Source: Gnetum montanum
Taxonomy: Eukaryota; Streptophyta; Gnetopsida; Gnetales; Gnetaceae
Length of the DNA stretch: 20,942 nucleotides
Direction: 5' to 3'
NCBI GenBank assembly: GCA_015680685.1
Contig: MNCI01007937.1
Coordinates: forward strand, 251,290 to 272,231
A program made the translations under genes and the position numbers. This document shows positions 8,000-17,591 of this stretch, piece by piece. The notes under the pieces are model-generated. The model had not been told where the DNA came from. It saw only the letters and a list, made by a program, of their open reading frames with translations, and made no database searches. Within the stretch, counting starts at the first letter, position 1; each line of letters begins with the position of its first letter.

Positions 8000-10461
8000 G
8001 AGTAGGGTTTTCAACCGCAAGTGTAGGTGAAGACTTAGGTGGACTACAAGATTAAAAGAAAGATCTTTTCTTTGATCATGCATTTGACCCCTCTAATTGA
8101 TGATTAGGTTATAAATTAATAGCCCTCGTAGCATTGCGTTGTTGTAGTTAAGCAGGCAGTTCACCCTGCATTGGTGGAGTAGGTGGTAGCTGTGCAATTG
8201 GAGGAGGAGTATGTGCAAGGACAAGAGGAGGATAAGGATAGGGGACAACATTCCTTCGTTCATGTGGGGAAGGAGTTTGATAGTAATCAAAAGGATGGTA
8301 GTAAGGCTGCAACTAAGAAACGTGACTAGAGGAGTCAAGTTGAGACATGGTTTGTTGAATATGGTAACCATATGGATCATGTTGCCAATAAGGGTATTGT
8401 TACCTTGGCGATGTAAGCACCCATGATTGTGGTTGCTGCCATTGTTGGTACTATTTATATAGTTGCAGTGGAGCTCCACTTGGATAATATGGTTGTTACT
8501 GGTGGAACTGCCAGAGATTACCTTGAGGATAAGGTAACCTTCTAGATGTTTGCCTTTGTGTAAGTCATGGATGTAAGGCATACACCCCCAGACTCTTGAA
8601 GATGTGACACAACGAGGCAACATCCCTTGGGATGTTCATATTGGCAAACATCACATCCGCAATCATCATCTAATTTATAGTCTGCAACCTCTTCTATTGC
8701 AACAAATTTTCCCTTACCTTTGTAATATGCACATTCAACTTCTTTGTGCTTCCTGCACTCATGATCACTACCTTATTCTTAGGACTCTTCAACAATTTTC
8801 AGAACATCTTGAAATCTACTATCTATAGAGTCTCTTAACTAATCAACCTTGGCCATAAGTTTAGATTCGAATTGTTAAAGTGGTAAGGCTTTTTTATGCA
8901 TCCCCTCATCAAATACAGATTCATCCTCGCTATCACAAACTTGAACCTCCTGCTTGCGAATGGAAGGATCGTGGTTATACTCCTCTACACTTTTCCTTTT
9001 TCTTAGTTCACCCTCCTCTTTGGTGACCTACTCTATTAACCTTTGTATCTAATGAGCAGTTAGTTTTCACAAGCATCCTTAGGCATAGGCACTAAGGGTT
9101 TTCCTCATTTCATTACGAAGTCTATCTACAATATGATGGAGTTGAGCCAATTGAGAAAAATCATGGCTAGGGCATTTGTGCATCAAGGCATAGTATAAGC
9201 CAATGGTGGCATCTAAGGGTTTTTGTGCTCCTTGTTTCCACCCTTGAATTTTCTTCCTTAATTTGGACACCTGGGAGTACGTTTGATACTTATCATTGAA
9301 CATCTCAAGCATGGTACTCCATTGTCTAATAGATTCCAATTCTAAGGACCAATACCAGTTCTCTACTTCTTTGATAAGTGTCCTGGGAAACAACTTCAAT
9401 TTCTGCCATTCATTCCCTATGTTTTGCAAGGCACATGCTTCTTAAAAAGCTTAAAGATGATTCTACTGATCAAAGTTATATCCTCCTTCAAATCAAGGAA
9501 TATTGTTCATGTCTAACTATTTGATCCGACTATCTTTCACATGCCTTGTTGGAATTCTAACTACCTCTATGATGTTAAGCATACTTTGGGTAGCAAATAA
9601 AGGCTCATTGAGGCCTTGATCATGGTGCCTATGATGCCCTCTACTACCCCTTCATTCATGTATATGTGCTTCTCTTGAACGTCTGCATCCTTGATCATGC
9701 CTATCCCTGCAGTCCCTTTGGTTATTGTGGTCTTGTCAATCATTACACTCATTTCGATCGCCTCCATCACAATCTCACCTTCTATAGTCACGGTCAAAGC
9801 TAGAAGAAGAAGATGATGATGAAGGGAAAGAGAGAGGATAACCAACACCATCACGGTGCCTGCTACTACCTCTTCAATGATTGTGACCATGATCATGATC
9901 GTACTTCTTACTAGTGTCGCTGTCTTGACTTGCCTCTCTGGATCCTACTTTGTTGTTGGATCCCTTATTACTAGAATTAGGATTGTGAACTATGGAGTGC
10001 AGATTCTAGTTTTAACATTCATCATCAAAGTTAAAGAGAGGAGCTTCATTGAGTGGAAGATCCCCACTAGCTTGTTGGTACAATAGGACTAGAGAATCAT
10101 TAAGTCCTTTTCCCTTCAAAAATTCATAGCACTACTCTAGGTGCCAATCCTGCAGGCATTGTGCTTTAGTGGGCTAATAATCCCTAGCATCAACATCTTC
10201 CATAATATATTCCCCATGGTGGTCTTGAAGACCACATCATGCAAGCATTTGATAGAACATTGCAGAAGTAGCACAATCGGGTAACAACAAAATGTTACCC
10301 TCCATGTCATGTCACCATAGTTGTTCATGCTAGTGTAGGATGAAGGTGAAGTTTGACACATACTCATCAGGGTGAGTATATGTAATTTAGTATTGTTGAG
10401 GCTTTAATGGAAGGACATTATCAGGTTTGGGCGAAGAAGCACTCCTGTGAGAAGAAGACAT
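8000..10461 (-). pseudogene. gag: gag of element 2, riddled with stops
   Basis: The frame begins at ATG 10461-10459, about 140 bases inside the primer binding site, and stays in one frame for hundreds of codons despite about twenty stops. The N-terminal part (10461-9900) includes DWHLE, CYEFLKGKGL and LYQQASGDLP. It is followed by a Ser/Asp/Arg/His-rich linker (about 9900-9600). The capsid-like Retrotrans_gag domain lies at 9429-9079 (KLKLFPRTLIKEVENWYWSL, then MFNDKY and HIVDRLRNEM), next comes a Lys/Glu-rich segment, and CGCDVCQYEHPKGC lies near 8672-8625. That cysteine motif has the spacing C-x2-C-x3-H-x3-C, one residue shorter than the usual zinc knuckle between its second Cys and the His. 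A Pro/Gln-rich tail follows to about 8000. Gag builds the virus-like particle in living elements. Confidence 0.72.
9079..9429 (-). pseudogene. gag: Capsid-like Retrotrans_gag domain of element 2
   Basis: This is the longest intact block of gag (116 codons). The sequence WQKLKLFPRTL, AxxWYxSL-type core (EVENWYWSLE), SIRQWSTMLEMFNDKY, LRKKIQGWKQG and DATIGLYYALMHKCP follows the retrotransposon Gag capsid pattern (KLFPxSLxGxAxxWYxxL, W..M...F...F). It is in the same frame as the ATG at 10461. Confidence 0.75.
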
Positions 10462-10602
10462 TGTCAATTAGCAAAACAAAAATCATAGTGTGCTCTAAGA
10501 ATTTAATGTAGTAATTGTAACACAAGATATGACTCTCAAGTTCATTCTAATGATTTAAATACTTTTACTAGATCCTAGATAGCACACAAAACAACAAAAA
10601 GG

Positions 10603-10621
10603 TCCTTGGCAATGGCACCAA
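10603..10621 (-). other. Primer binding site of element 2 (tRNA-Asp type)
   Basis: On the - strand it reads TTGGTGCCATTGCCAAGGA, directly after the LTR end CTCATCA. The plant tRNA-Asp 3' end pairs with TGGCGCCGTTGCCGGGGA. The site differs from that at four positions, all C-to-T or G-to-A, two of them CpG-to-TpG or CpG-to-CpA changes. Confidence 0.8.
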
Positions 10622-11436
10622 TGATGAGCGACGAGGTACCCATACTTCCAACCATACGAATCACTAAGGCATTACATGTGATCCGATCAAATTCTATGGG
10701 CCTATAGTTATCTCATACACTAGGTCCTCTAGGAAGTGAAATGGCGTTGAGAATGTTTGTTGTCTTTCCAACAACACTTGTGAGGCTCAAGGGTATGATT
10801 TAAGTGTAATTGAGGTATATGAATTTTTATCGTTTTATGTTTTATGGATGTAATCACCTAAAACAAGGATAAAGGGTAGAGTAGATTGAAACTAATGTCT
10901 ATTTCCTAGCTAGCCTAACACAAGTAACCGTCCCACTTTTCTGGATACATCCTAAACACATATAGTTCTTCTGGGCTACCAAACGTTAAGCATTGTTGGT
11001 TTACAAGTGCTATATGAATGCTCGAAGTGGTCATGCTCGTGTTCATTAATTGCTAAAAATAAATTGCTTAATGAAATGCATTAAAGTAAAAAACAAGAAA
11101 GTAAAATGCAATAAAGAAAATATTAAGCTATTCTCAGTGCTGCAAGGATTACCAAAAGAGTTCATTTTATTTCCATCACAGTACTACACTCAGGTGCGTC
11201 TGTGCTCGAACAAAGAACCATACACACTTTAGACTCCTTGTGCAAGCACTCAGAAAATATTCTTAACTCTAGGGAGAAGAAATAACAAGAGCTTCACTAC
11301 CTTGCTTGGAAACTGAAAACTAACTAATGAATTACTTGTGAAAACTGGAGCCCAGGCATGGTATTTATAGAATCAGGGTATATACCCTAATGTCATGTAC
11401 TTGACGTCGCAGCCGACACAAAATGGTAATTCATCA
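10622..11436 (-). mobile_element. 5' LTR of element 2 (815 bases)
   Basis: On the - strand the LTR starts TGATGAATTACC (11436) and ends CGTCGCTCATCA (10622), giving 6-base inverted ends TGATGA/TCATCA. The primer binding site follows immediately. The last 40 bases align with the end of the element 3 LTR (about 31 of 40 identical by eye). A TATAAATA box lies 67 bases from the LTR start. A perfect palindrome GGGTATATACCC (11376-11387) lies just upstream of that box. There is no gene in this stretch. Confidence 0.8.
11362..11369 (-). promoter_or_regulatory. TATA box of the element 2 LTR
   Basis: TATAAATA on the - strand within TTCTATAAATACC; the element 3 LTR has TTCTATAAATAAG in the matching place. 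Confidence 0.6.
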
Positions 11437-12399
11437 CTAGAAGTGTACACCAAGGGCAAGTTTAAATTTAAAAATCACTAAGAGAATTCACCATGCAAAA
11501 CAAAGAGGAGTAAGAGCAAGAAAGAAATACAACTTAATTGATAACAACATAGTAAGCCATTGCTAAGTATTTATAACCGCAAACTAGGGTTTTCCAAATA
11601 CCATAATTAACAATATGAATTCCAAGATTGGGTTTTATGCACAAGCATAAGGGTTTGAATGATCCACAATAGTCATGGTTAAGGGTTCAAGTCACCATTA
11701 GAGACTATCACATTTATTGAAGGAAGGGTTCTAGATGTCTAAAACAATATAGAAGAAATACCAAAATAAACCCCAAATTATATTTAACATGCTATGTTCA
11801 CACAATATAATTTGTAGAGTTTATCTTTATTTTTTAGAAAAATTAATATCTATCCTATCACGACTGAAAATATTGGTAGCTGGAACACCGAGGGGTTCAC
11901 GAGTGCAAAACTTAACCCTACCTCTACACAAGGAGCTTGCTGGAAAATAGAGGCGGAGTGTTCTAGACGATCTTGTTGATCGAATAAAGACTTTGCTGAC
12001 TACAATTGGGGTATTGGGTTCAACTAGGGGTGGCATGGTTAGCTGAAATGCAAATGCAAACAATGTGAAATGGTGCTAAGTGTCAAAGCAGTGCTATGTG
12101 TAGAGCGTAGCCACGGAATGGAGGAGAGCATAGTCAAGGGTTTCAATCAAAACAAGGATGTCAACCCATGGAGACTACTGCTTGAGCATAGTACAACGTG
12201 ACAAGGCATGAAAAAATATGAAAAGATGTAAGAAAAATGCCAGAAAATGCTAGAAACGGGAGCAAAAAATGGAACACCGCCCCAAATGGGAGCATAGTTA
12301 ACTCCAAAAGGATCTCAGAAGGTACACAGTGTACAACAGGTGTAATGGAAATGTAGTCACAGTTTTAGTGATGTTGAACTGTGAAGTTTGGTGCTCACC
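11437..12399. other. No gene seen; old repeat-derived sequence
   Basis: AT-rich to 11,830, then more mixed. A 78-codon - strand frame (12063-11827) matches nothing I know. Words related to the hairpin family occur at 12,090-12,200 (GCTATGTGTAGAGCGTAGCC, GAGCATAGTACAACG). A further TATAAATA-like box lies on the - strand at about 11571-11578 (GTTATAAATAC). Confidence 0.45.
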
Positions 12400-12566
12400 A
12401 TGATGAACCGTGCCTGCCAGGTTGGCGGCCATGGTGTACTGTGCAATGTTCTGTAGGGTTGCAATGGGGCTATGATGTACCATGCGGTGTAGGGTTGCAA
12501 CGGGCCATGGTGTACCATGCGGTGCAGAGCTACAATGGGACCACAGTGTACCGTGCGATGCAACTA
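12400..12566 (+). repeat. Short tandem repeat, about 36-base period, five units
   Basis: Units start at about 12400, 12431, 12472, 12507 and 12543. Each contains ATGRTGTACYRTGCRRTG followed by a GGGTTGCAAYGGG-like half. The copies are degenerate. Frames on both strands remain open for 60-120 codons because the repeat happens to lack stops; they are not genes. Confidence 0.65.
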
Positions 12567-12685
12567 TGCCTCTTTGCCGGTGTGGTGTGCTTTGGGTCTT
12601 GTTTGCCCATGGAGCTAAGTGCCAAAATGCCAAATGCCAAATGAAAGTGCCAACAGCCAACCTCTAAAATGTTGGGGCGCAAGGG

Positions 12686-12693
12686 TATTTATA
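12686..12693 (-). promoter_or_regulatory. TATA box of a possible old LTR
   Basis: On the - strand it reads AGCCCTATAAATACCC, almost the same as AGCCCTATAAATATCC in element 1 (about 6327-6341). Hairpin repeats lie upstream of it on that strand in both cases. Confidence 0.4.
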
Positions 12694-12830
12694 GGGCTAG
12701 GGTTAGCTCAAAATGCGAATCGGTTGCCACATGGCAGTGCAGTAGGTGAGACTATCAAAAAAATTCAAAAAAAAATTTTAAGTCCAAAGGTGACCAAAAA
12801 AAGTTCAAAAAATTTTCTAACTATGGTTGT

Positions 12831-13420
12831 TACGCTTGCTACGCTCACCCCTTGCTATGCTCACTACACTTTAGAGCATAGGTACAATTTGGAACAAACG
12901 GGAGGTGCAAGAGAAATGCAAATTGCTGATCTTGCTTGATGGAGGAGTGCTAGAGCTAGAATTAAAGTTTGTGATGAGCTCTAGAAGCTTTTGGAGGTAG
13001 TTCCGTGTTGCTACACTAGCTACACTTTGGAGTGTAGCACAACAGTTAGGCAAATTTGGAAAAAGCTGAAGTTCAGTGCTGCTACGCTTGCTACACTCAT
13101 GAGCGTAGCAGGGTGGGATAAGGCATAGCATGAACACTTAGAAAAATCTAGCAACTGAAGTCTAGTGCTACTACGAGCATAGCAAGATGTGATAAGGCGT
13201 AGCATAGACACTTAAAAAAATATGGCAAAAATTACATTTCATATTCTTACTATGCCAACTACACTCAAGAGCGTAGCAGGAGGGGTAGCTTTAGGATTTA
13301 GAAAATCTACCAAATGCCTCTTCCATGCTAAGCTAGCTTGACAGCTTCTAGCTTGACACCCATGCAAACTGGCCATTGAAGTGCATGCTATGTTAACTAC
13401 GCTCTAGAGCATAGCAGGGA
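12831..13420. repeat. Cluster of GCTACGCT/AGCGTAGC-type hairpins
   Basis: Inverted repeats occur at 12855-12881 (CTATGCTC/GAGCATAG), 13019-13038 (GCTACACT-TTGG-AGTGTAGC, perfect), 13090-13109 (GCTACACTC-AT-GAGCGTAGC), 13259-13276 (CTACACTC-AA-GAGCGTAG) and 13397-13414 (CTACGCTC-TA-GAGCATAG). A degenerate copy lies at 13167-13183. Three of them have one mismatch, each a CA or TG against CG. No coding potential was found in the interval. Confidence 0.75.
13059..13214 (+). repeat. Two adjacent units of about 74-82 bases containing the hairpin
   Basis: Units 13059-13140 and 13141-13214 both start GAAAAA, go through CTGAAGTNNAGTGCTRCTACG and GTAGCA or ATAGCA, then GGGATAAGGC or TGATAAGGC and end ACACTTA. 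A third, weaker start follows at 13215. CACTTAGAAA recurs at about 13438. Confidence 0.65.
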
Positions 13421-13649
13421 GAATGAGAACATAGCACAACACTTAGAAACATTTCTACAGCTTGTGTCATTGTTCTAACACTTAGCCAAAACTGCACAAA
13501 ATTGGCTGAAATTTTGCAAATCTGGCAGTTAGAGCTGACTACACTCGACACTAAGAAAAATTTGGGCAAAGTGCCATTGTTTTGACACTTGACCAAATTT
13601 GCAATCGAGATGCTGAGACCCAAAATTTTGTGGTGTTTCATATCCAAGA

Positions 13650-15104
13650 GATCTTATGGGTCTTTGAACATAATAAAGCTTCATTTCATTTCATAATTAT
13701 TTTATTCTAAAACCTTAAAAATAATATAAAAGTTATAAATATGAAACTTAAACTAAAATCATAAGTGTTTCCTCTACCTACAATGTAGATCGTCTAAAAT
13801 TGAAACCTTTTAAAGTAATTTTATTATTCTATTAAAGATTAAATTGAAGCGATTTTTAATTCTCTATGTAACTTAATAAAGTTATTAGATCACTTTAATT
13901 TTTGGCACATTGGATAAACTTGTAGCTTAAAAAAAGCAAGCTACATGCTTTTAACCAGCAAATCACCCACCTTGAAAGTAGTGATTAACAGCAAAAATTT
14001 GTATCACAGATTTTGCATGAAATTAACATATATACCTTTAATTAGGGGGTATGATCAAAACATGATAATTTTCAAAGTATCGAGTTCTTTTTAAAGGTAT
14101 TTCTTTCCTCAAATAGCTTTAAAAGTTACGATTATTTATGCAATTAAGCAAATCTCTTTTAACATTCAAACTTTAAAAAAAAAGCCATAAATAAGTACGT
14201 CCTTGTTACATCAAGATATCAAGTTCAACCGGATGACATTTCAGATCATTTTTATTGTTATGCCGTGTCAATTCATGAAACATTCATGCAATTCACGCAT
14301 CACAGGAGAAGGAAAATTTCACTTAAAGCATTACACGAGAGATACTGCCAAACCATTATGGATTTTCACCGTGAAAAGCAACACACAAAGGTGATCTGCA
14401 CTTCCTCAACAGTAATATTAATGTGATATAACAAGTATCATAATAGTGACAAAAACGAAGATACGTGAAGAACCGTGCAAGAAATAGAGTGGGGGGAAGA
14501 ACAGTAACAGATTCAGCTTTCATGAATGGGCAGCCATGAAAAAATTGTCAGGATGCATTGAATAATCCACAGAGCAAGATAAGAACGTAACTGTAGACTT
14601 TCAAAAGCACTGTCACAGAATCCCAACACCCACACTCGACCCAACACAAAGCAACAGAAAATAAAAGAGAAAGTAAGGATTTCAGACTCTTCCGTTAACA
14701 GTATTTGCAGTTGTGTGTACAAGGTATGCTGCTGTATACTAGTTTTTATACTACTGCTTAGCTTATTATGATATCATGTGATATACAGACAACTTTTGTT
14801 TTGCACAGAATGGGAAATGGACAGAGACGAGAACATGAATTTGCAGACAGAAACAACATGACACAGAAAGAGAGAGAGAGAGAAAGAGTGTGAGAGCAGA
14901 GATTCACTGTTAGAAAAACTGAGGATCCATTGCCACCACACAAATAATGGAGCAATCCAGGCCCGAAATTTGATGCAGCCCCCATTATATGCATTCGTCC
15001 ATACCTCATATTCCATCTATCCATCACCGGAGCCAGAAATGCCTGAAAACGTAACAAAACCCAACACAAGTAATGACTCGAGAATCTGGGACTCGGTCAA
15101 CTAA
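13650..15104. other. AT-rich intergenic sequence and 3' flank of the bHLH-MYC_N gene
   Basis: No gene is seen from 13650 to 14500. From about 15104 down to perhaps 14750 the sequence is probably the 3' untranslated region of the - strand gene. It contains a (GA)n tract at about 14866-14890. I did not find a convincing AATAAA signal on the - strand, so the transcript end is not placed. Confidence 0.5.
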
Positions 15105-17489
15105 TCAGCTGAAGGGTGGGCCTCCACCTCCTCCTCCAATCCCTGATGGATGATTGCCTCCTTCTGCTGCTGCTGCTTCTGAGCTGGTGTGGGTCATGGA
15201 ATCTGCAGAGAAATTCCTTGCAGTATTGGCCGGGAAATTCATGGCCGGGAAACTATTATGATGACTGCTGGAAAAGCTCTGAGACCTGGGTTGCTGTTGC
15301 TGTTGTTGCAGGATTGCTGCTGCTGCAGGGTTTGTGATCACTGTATTGGTGGTGGGTGACTGTATCAGGCTGTTGGTCTGGACAGAGGTCACAGAAGGAA
15401 GCTTTGATAACAGATTCTGCAGGCTTGACATTGATGGAGTCACTGCAGCAGCTGGAATCTGCATTCTCATCATGTCCATGTTCATGCGGCCGCTGCTCAT
15501 GGGTAGCTGCTGATTTGAAGCAGTGGTTTTGTCCATGTTGGGACTCAGTAGCAGCTGCTGCTGCTGTTGATGATGATGGAAATATGAGGAGGAATTCATG
15601 ATGTTTCCTGCATCATGATGATGATGATCCTGGAACATTAGCGGGCTTATATTGTGCTGTTGGGTCTGATCAAAGCAGCTGGGAATTGCAGAAGACGCAG
15701 TGGTAGTCCATGACAGTGACGGAGGATGAATTTCTTCTGATGATGGTCTGCTGCTGCTGTTGTTTGGAAGTGGGTACGAGGAGGGATGGGTCATGAACAC
15801 TCCTGGAATGGAGTGCACATAATTGAATTTTCTCTGCAGATCCATGATGAAGTTGGGGTCCTCAGCAACCTGCAGCAGAAAGAAATTAAAAAGACAAAAG
15901 AAATAAGAGGAAAGAAGCATATTATCATGATTTTCCAAAGCTTAGCTTTCTTTACGAGTCTATCATGGATTGGATTTCTCTGTGCTGCAACATTAATGTA
16001 CGATCCATTATTGGTAATCAGCCATAATCTATTCATCCATCACCGTCTGCTTGCTTTCTTTTGTGGGTCCTTTAGATCTTCATTTTTTCTTCTGTTGTAC
16101 TACCACAGCCATCTATTCTCATCCGTCCGAACAGAGCTTACAGGTTTTTCACAAGCTCTATTCACTAAGAACAGTTACGAGTTACGAGGAAAAAAGGATG
16201 ATCATTGAGAGCTTCGATGCTTATTCCGAGCCTATGGATAAGCTAAAGCCTAAGCTCTTTGAATAACTGCACTCAAGCTTGAAGCCATGTCTTCTTTCTA
16301 TTTCTTTTTACTTGGAAAACAAGCACCTTCCAGTTACGAGAAAGCACCATAAAAATCAAAATCATACCTTTTCTGTTGAACCCAGCTGAACCAGTCCTTC
16401 CTTCACTGCAATCACAGCTATGGTCTGCAGTTCCATGATTGATATATTTGAAACCGAGTAAGATGCAGATCATGCCAAGGTAATATAAAAACAAAAGATA
16501 ATAATTGTTTGCTTTACGGACCTGAATTCCGCAGTTGAATTGTGCCTCCCATGTACGTGGATGCTGTGGATGCAAACAGAGGACAAAGCAAAAAACAAAA
16601 GAGAGATGAACATAGCATACCAAAATCAGGATGAAATGTCACAGAATTGAAATGTTCTTTTAGTGCAATATCATATTAACAAATAAAACCCTGCCAAGAT
16701 GGAGAAACCAGTACAGGATCAATAGAAGCTCTCCAAGGTGCTAGAAGATTCATCTCTGCCTCTGCTGGTTCTTTGAAAATCCATTTATGTCCATTATCGG
16801 CAGCAATCTTACCCATCAGCCTGATAAAATGACATTAACCATAGATTAAACTTATCACCGAATTATTCTACCAAACTAAAAGTATACCTCATTTTGGATG
16901 TCTGAAAATGATCATGAAAAATGGTATATTAGTAAATTTTTGGTCTTATAATCTTACCCTTCTCCAAAGTTGTAGACATCATGGGACATCTTGAAGAAAG
17001 TCTCTGGCTGGAGCACGTTTCTGACATCAGAAGAAGTTGCAGCAGCCAAAGCACAGGCATTGAAATTGCAGAATCCATCTTCCCAGGTTAAAATCCTGCA
17101 CAACCCACATGAAAATTGAGACCCAAAAAAGGAAAAAAAAACATCGAATTCTATTTTCAGTGGAAAGCATGGTGATTCAGCCATGATCAATTGGTTGGTA
17201 CCAGTTTCTCTTGTTCCCTTTGGATCTGTCATAAAGCAGGCTCTCATTTTCCCATCTGCAGGCTCATATCCAGAGTGAAGAAGAGCACAACAATTCAGAA
17301 CCCAGAACCCAGAAAACTTAAAATCAAGAAGCCAAATATAGAGCAGACAGAAAAACTAAAGAAGAATCATGTGAATACAGGCGGCTCTCACTTGGGAGGA
17401 GGGTAGCTTCTAGGATGAATCCTCCAGAAAACAGCATAGACCCAATCTGAGTCATTGCAGATGTCTCTCAGTAACAAGTTAGTTGCCAT
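15105..17489 (-). CDS. bHLH-MYC_N domain protein, RSS3/LHW-like, lacking the bHLH domain (7 exons, 419 aa)
   Basis: Exons on the - strand are 17489-17392, 17255-17202, 17095-16958, 16820-16715, 16563-16522, 16424-16368 and 15869-15105. All introns are GT-AG and the sum is 1,260 bases, giving 419 residues plus TGA. Residues 1-165 form the bHLH-MYC/R2R3-MYB N-terminal domain: MATNLLLRDICNDSDWVYAV, WEDGFCNF, YNFGEGLMGKIAADNGHKWI, TWEAQF and TIAVIAVKEGLVQLGS. Exons 2-6 are short and joined by phase and homology, including the exon 4 donor after GATCCT. The rest (166-419) is encoded by one exon and looks disordered, with His/Gln tracts (247-250, 263-270), a helix-like SLQNLLSKLPSV at 314-325 and a Gly-rich end. 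No basic helix-loop-helix is present. In rice, the related RSS3 acts in the nucleus with bHLH factors and JAZ proteins in jasmonate-dependent root growth under salt. That role is inferred here. Some databases label relatives 'WNK-related', but there is no kinase domain. Confidence 0.9.
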
Positions 17490-17510
17490 TGTCAATCTTG
17501 TGTCTTCCAT
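17490..17510 (-). other. In-frame upstream ATG, possible 7-residue N-terminal extension
   Basis: An ATG at 17510-17508 is in frame with the chosen start and has no stop between; it would add MEDTRLT. The downstream ATG has the better context (A at -3, G at +4, against C at -3 for this one), and MATNLLL is the typical family start, so 17489 was preferred. Confidence 0.5.
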
Positions 17511-17582
17511 GTGTTGTTGCTGTGTTTGAGAGAACAACTAACACAAAGTCTGTGTGGCAATGATAGACACCAGCCAGTGCAA

Positions 17583-17591
17583 TTTCTTATA
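17583..17591 (-). promoter_or_regulatory. Possible TATA box of the bHLH-MYC_N gene
   Basis: TATAAGAAA on the - strand, about 95 bases upstream of the ATG. A start site some 30 bases further would give a 5' leader of roughly 60-70 bases. Only position and sequence support it. Confidence 0.35.

Larger units (their letters stand above)
7110..11436 (-). mobile_element. Element 2: decayed Athila-like LTR retrotransposon, LTR-gag-protease part
   Basis: Reading on the - strand, the element has in order an LTR (11436-10622), a tRNA-Asp-type primer binding site (10621-10603), a gag frame starting at 10461 and a protease remnant at about 7830-7527. The reverse transcriptase and later parts are absent: recognisable sequence stops near 7.1-7.16 kb, where element 1 begins on the other strand. 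The protease motif DLGSGVNLI is closer to the DLGASV form of Athila-type elements than to Tat proteases, hence Athila-like. Many in-frame stops show it is dead. It is of the same family as element 3 at the right end of the window. Confidence 0.75.

Noticed and set aside
8093-8623. 176-codon - strand open frame, hydrophobic
   Set aside because: It is an alternative frame of the element 2 gag tail; the Pro/Gln-rich reading in the gag frame makes better sense.
9567-9896. 109-codon - strand frame rich in Ile, Val and Met
   Set aside because: Shadow of the charged gag linker in another frame.
11827-12063. 78-codon - strand frame with a fairly normal composition
   Set aside because: No recognised family, no gene context, and flanked by repeats; kept only as part of the repeat-rich stretch.
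12298-12660. Open frames of 60-120 codons on both strands
   Set aside because: Produced by the 36-base tandem repeat lacking stop codons.
14758-15069. Possible extra last exon of the bHLH-MYC_N gene (an acceptor-like TTTTCAG precedes it)
   Set aside because: Exon 7 ends in a plausible stop after a Gly-rich tail; no protein similarity supports the extra frame. It is more likely 3' untranslated sequence, but alternative splicing cannot be excluded without RNA.
15116-15601. + strand frames opposite exon 7, Leu/Ser-rich
   Set aside because: Antisense shadows of the His/Gln/Ser-rich coding exon.
16715-16820. Exon 4 extended to a donor after TGGCAGG
   Set aside because: That donor gives the wrong phase for exon 5. 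The donor after GATCCT (GTACTG) keeps the frame and leads into HPRTWEAQF as in the family.
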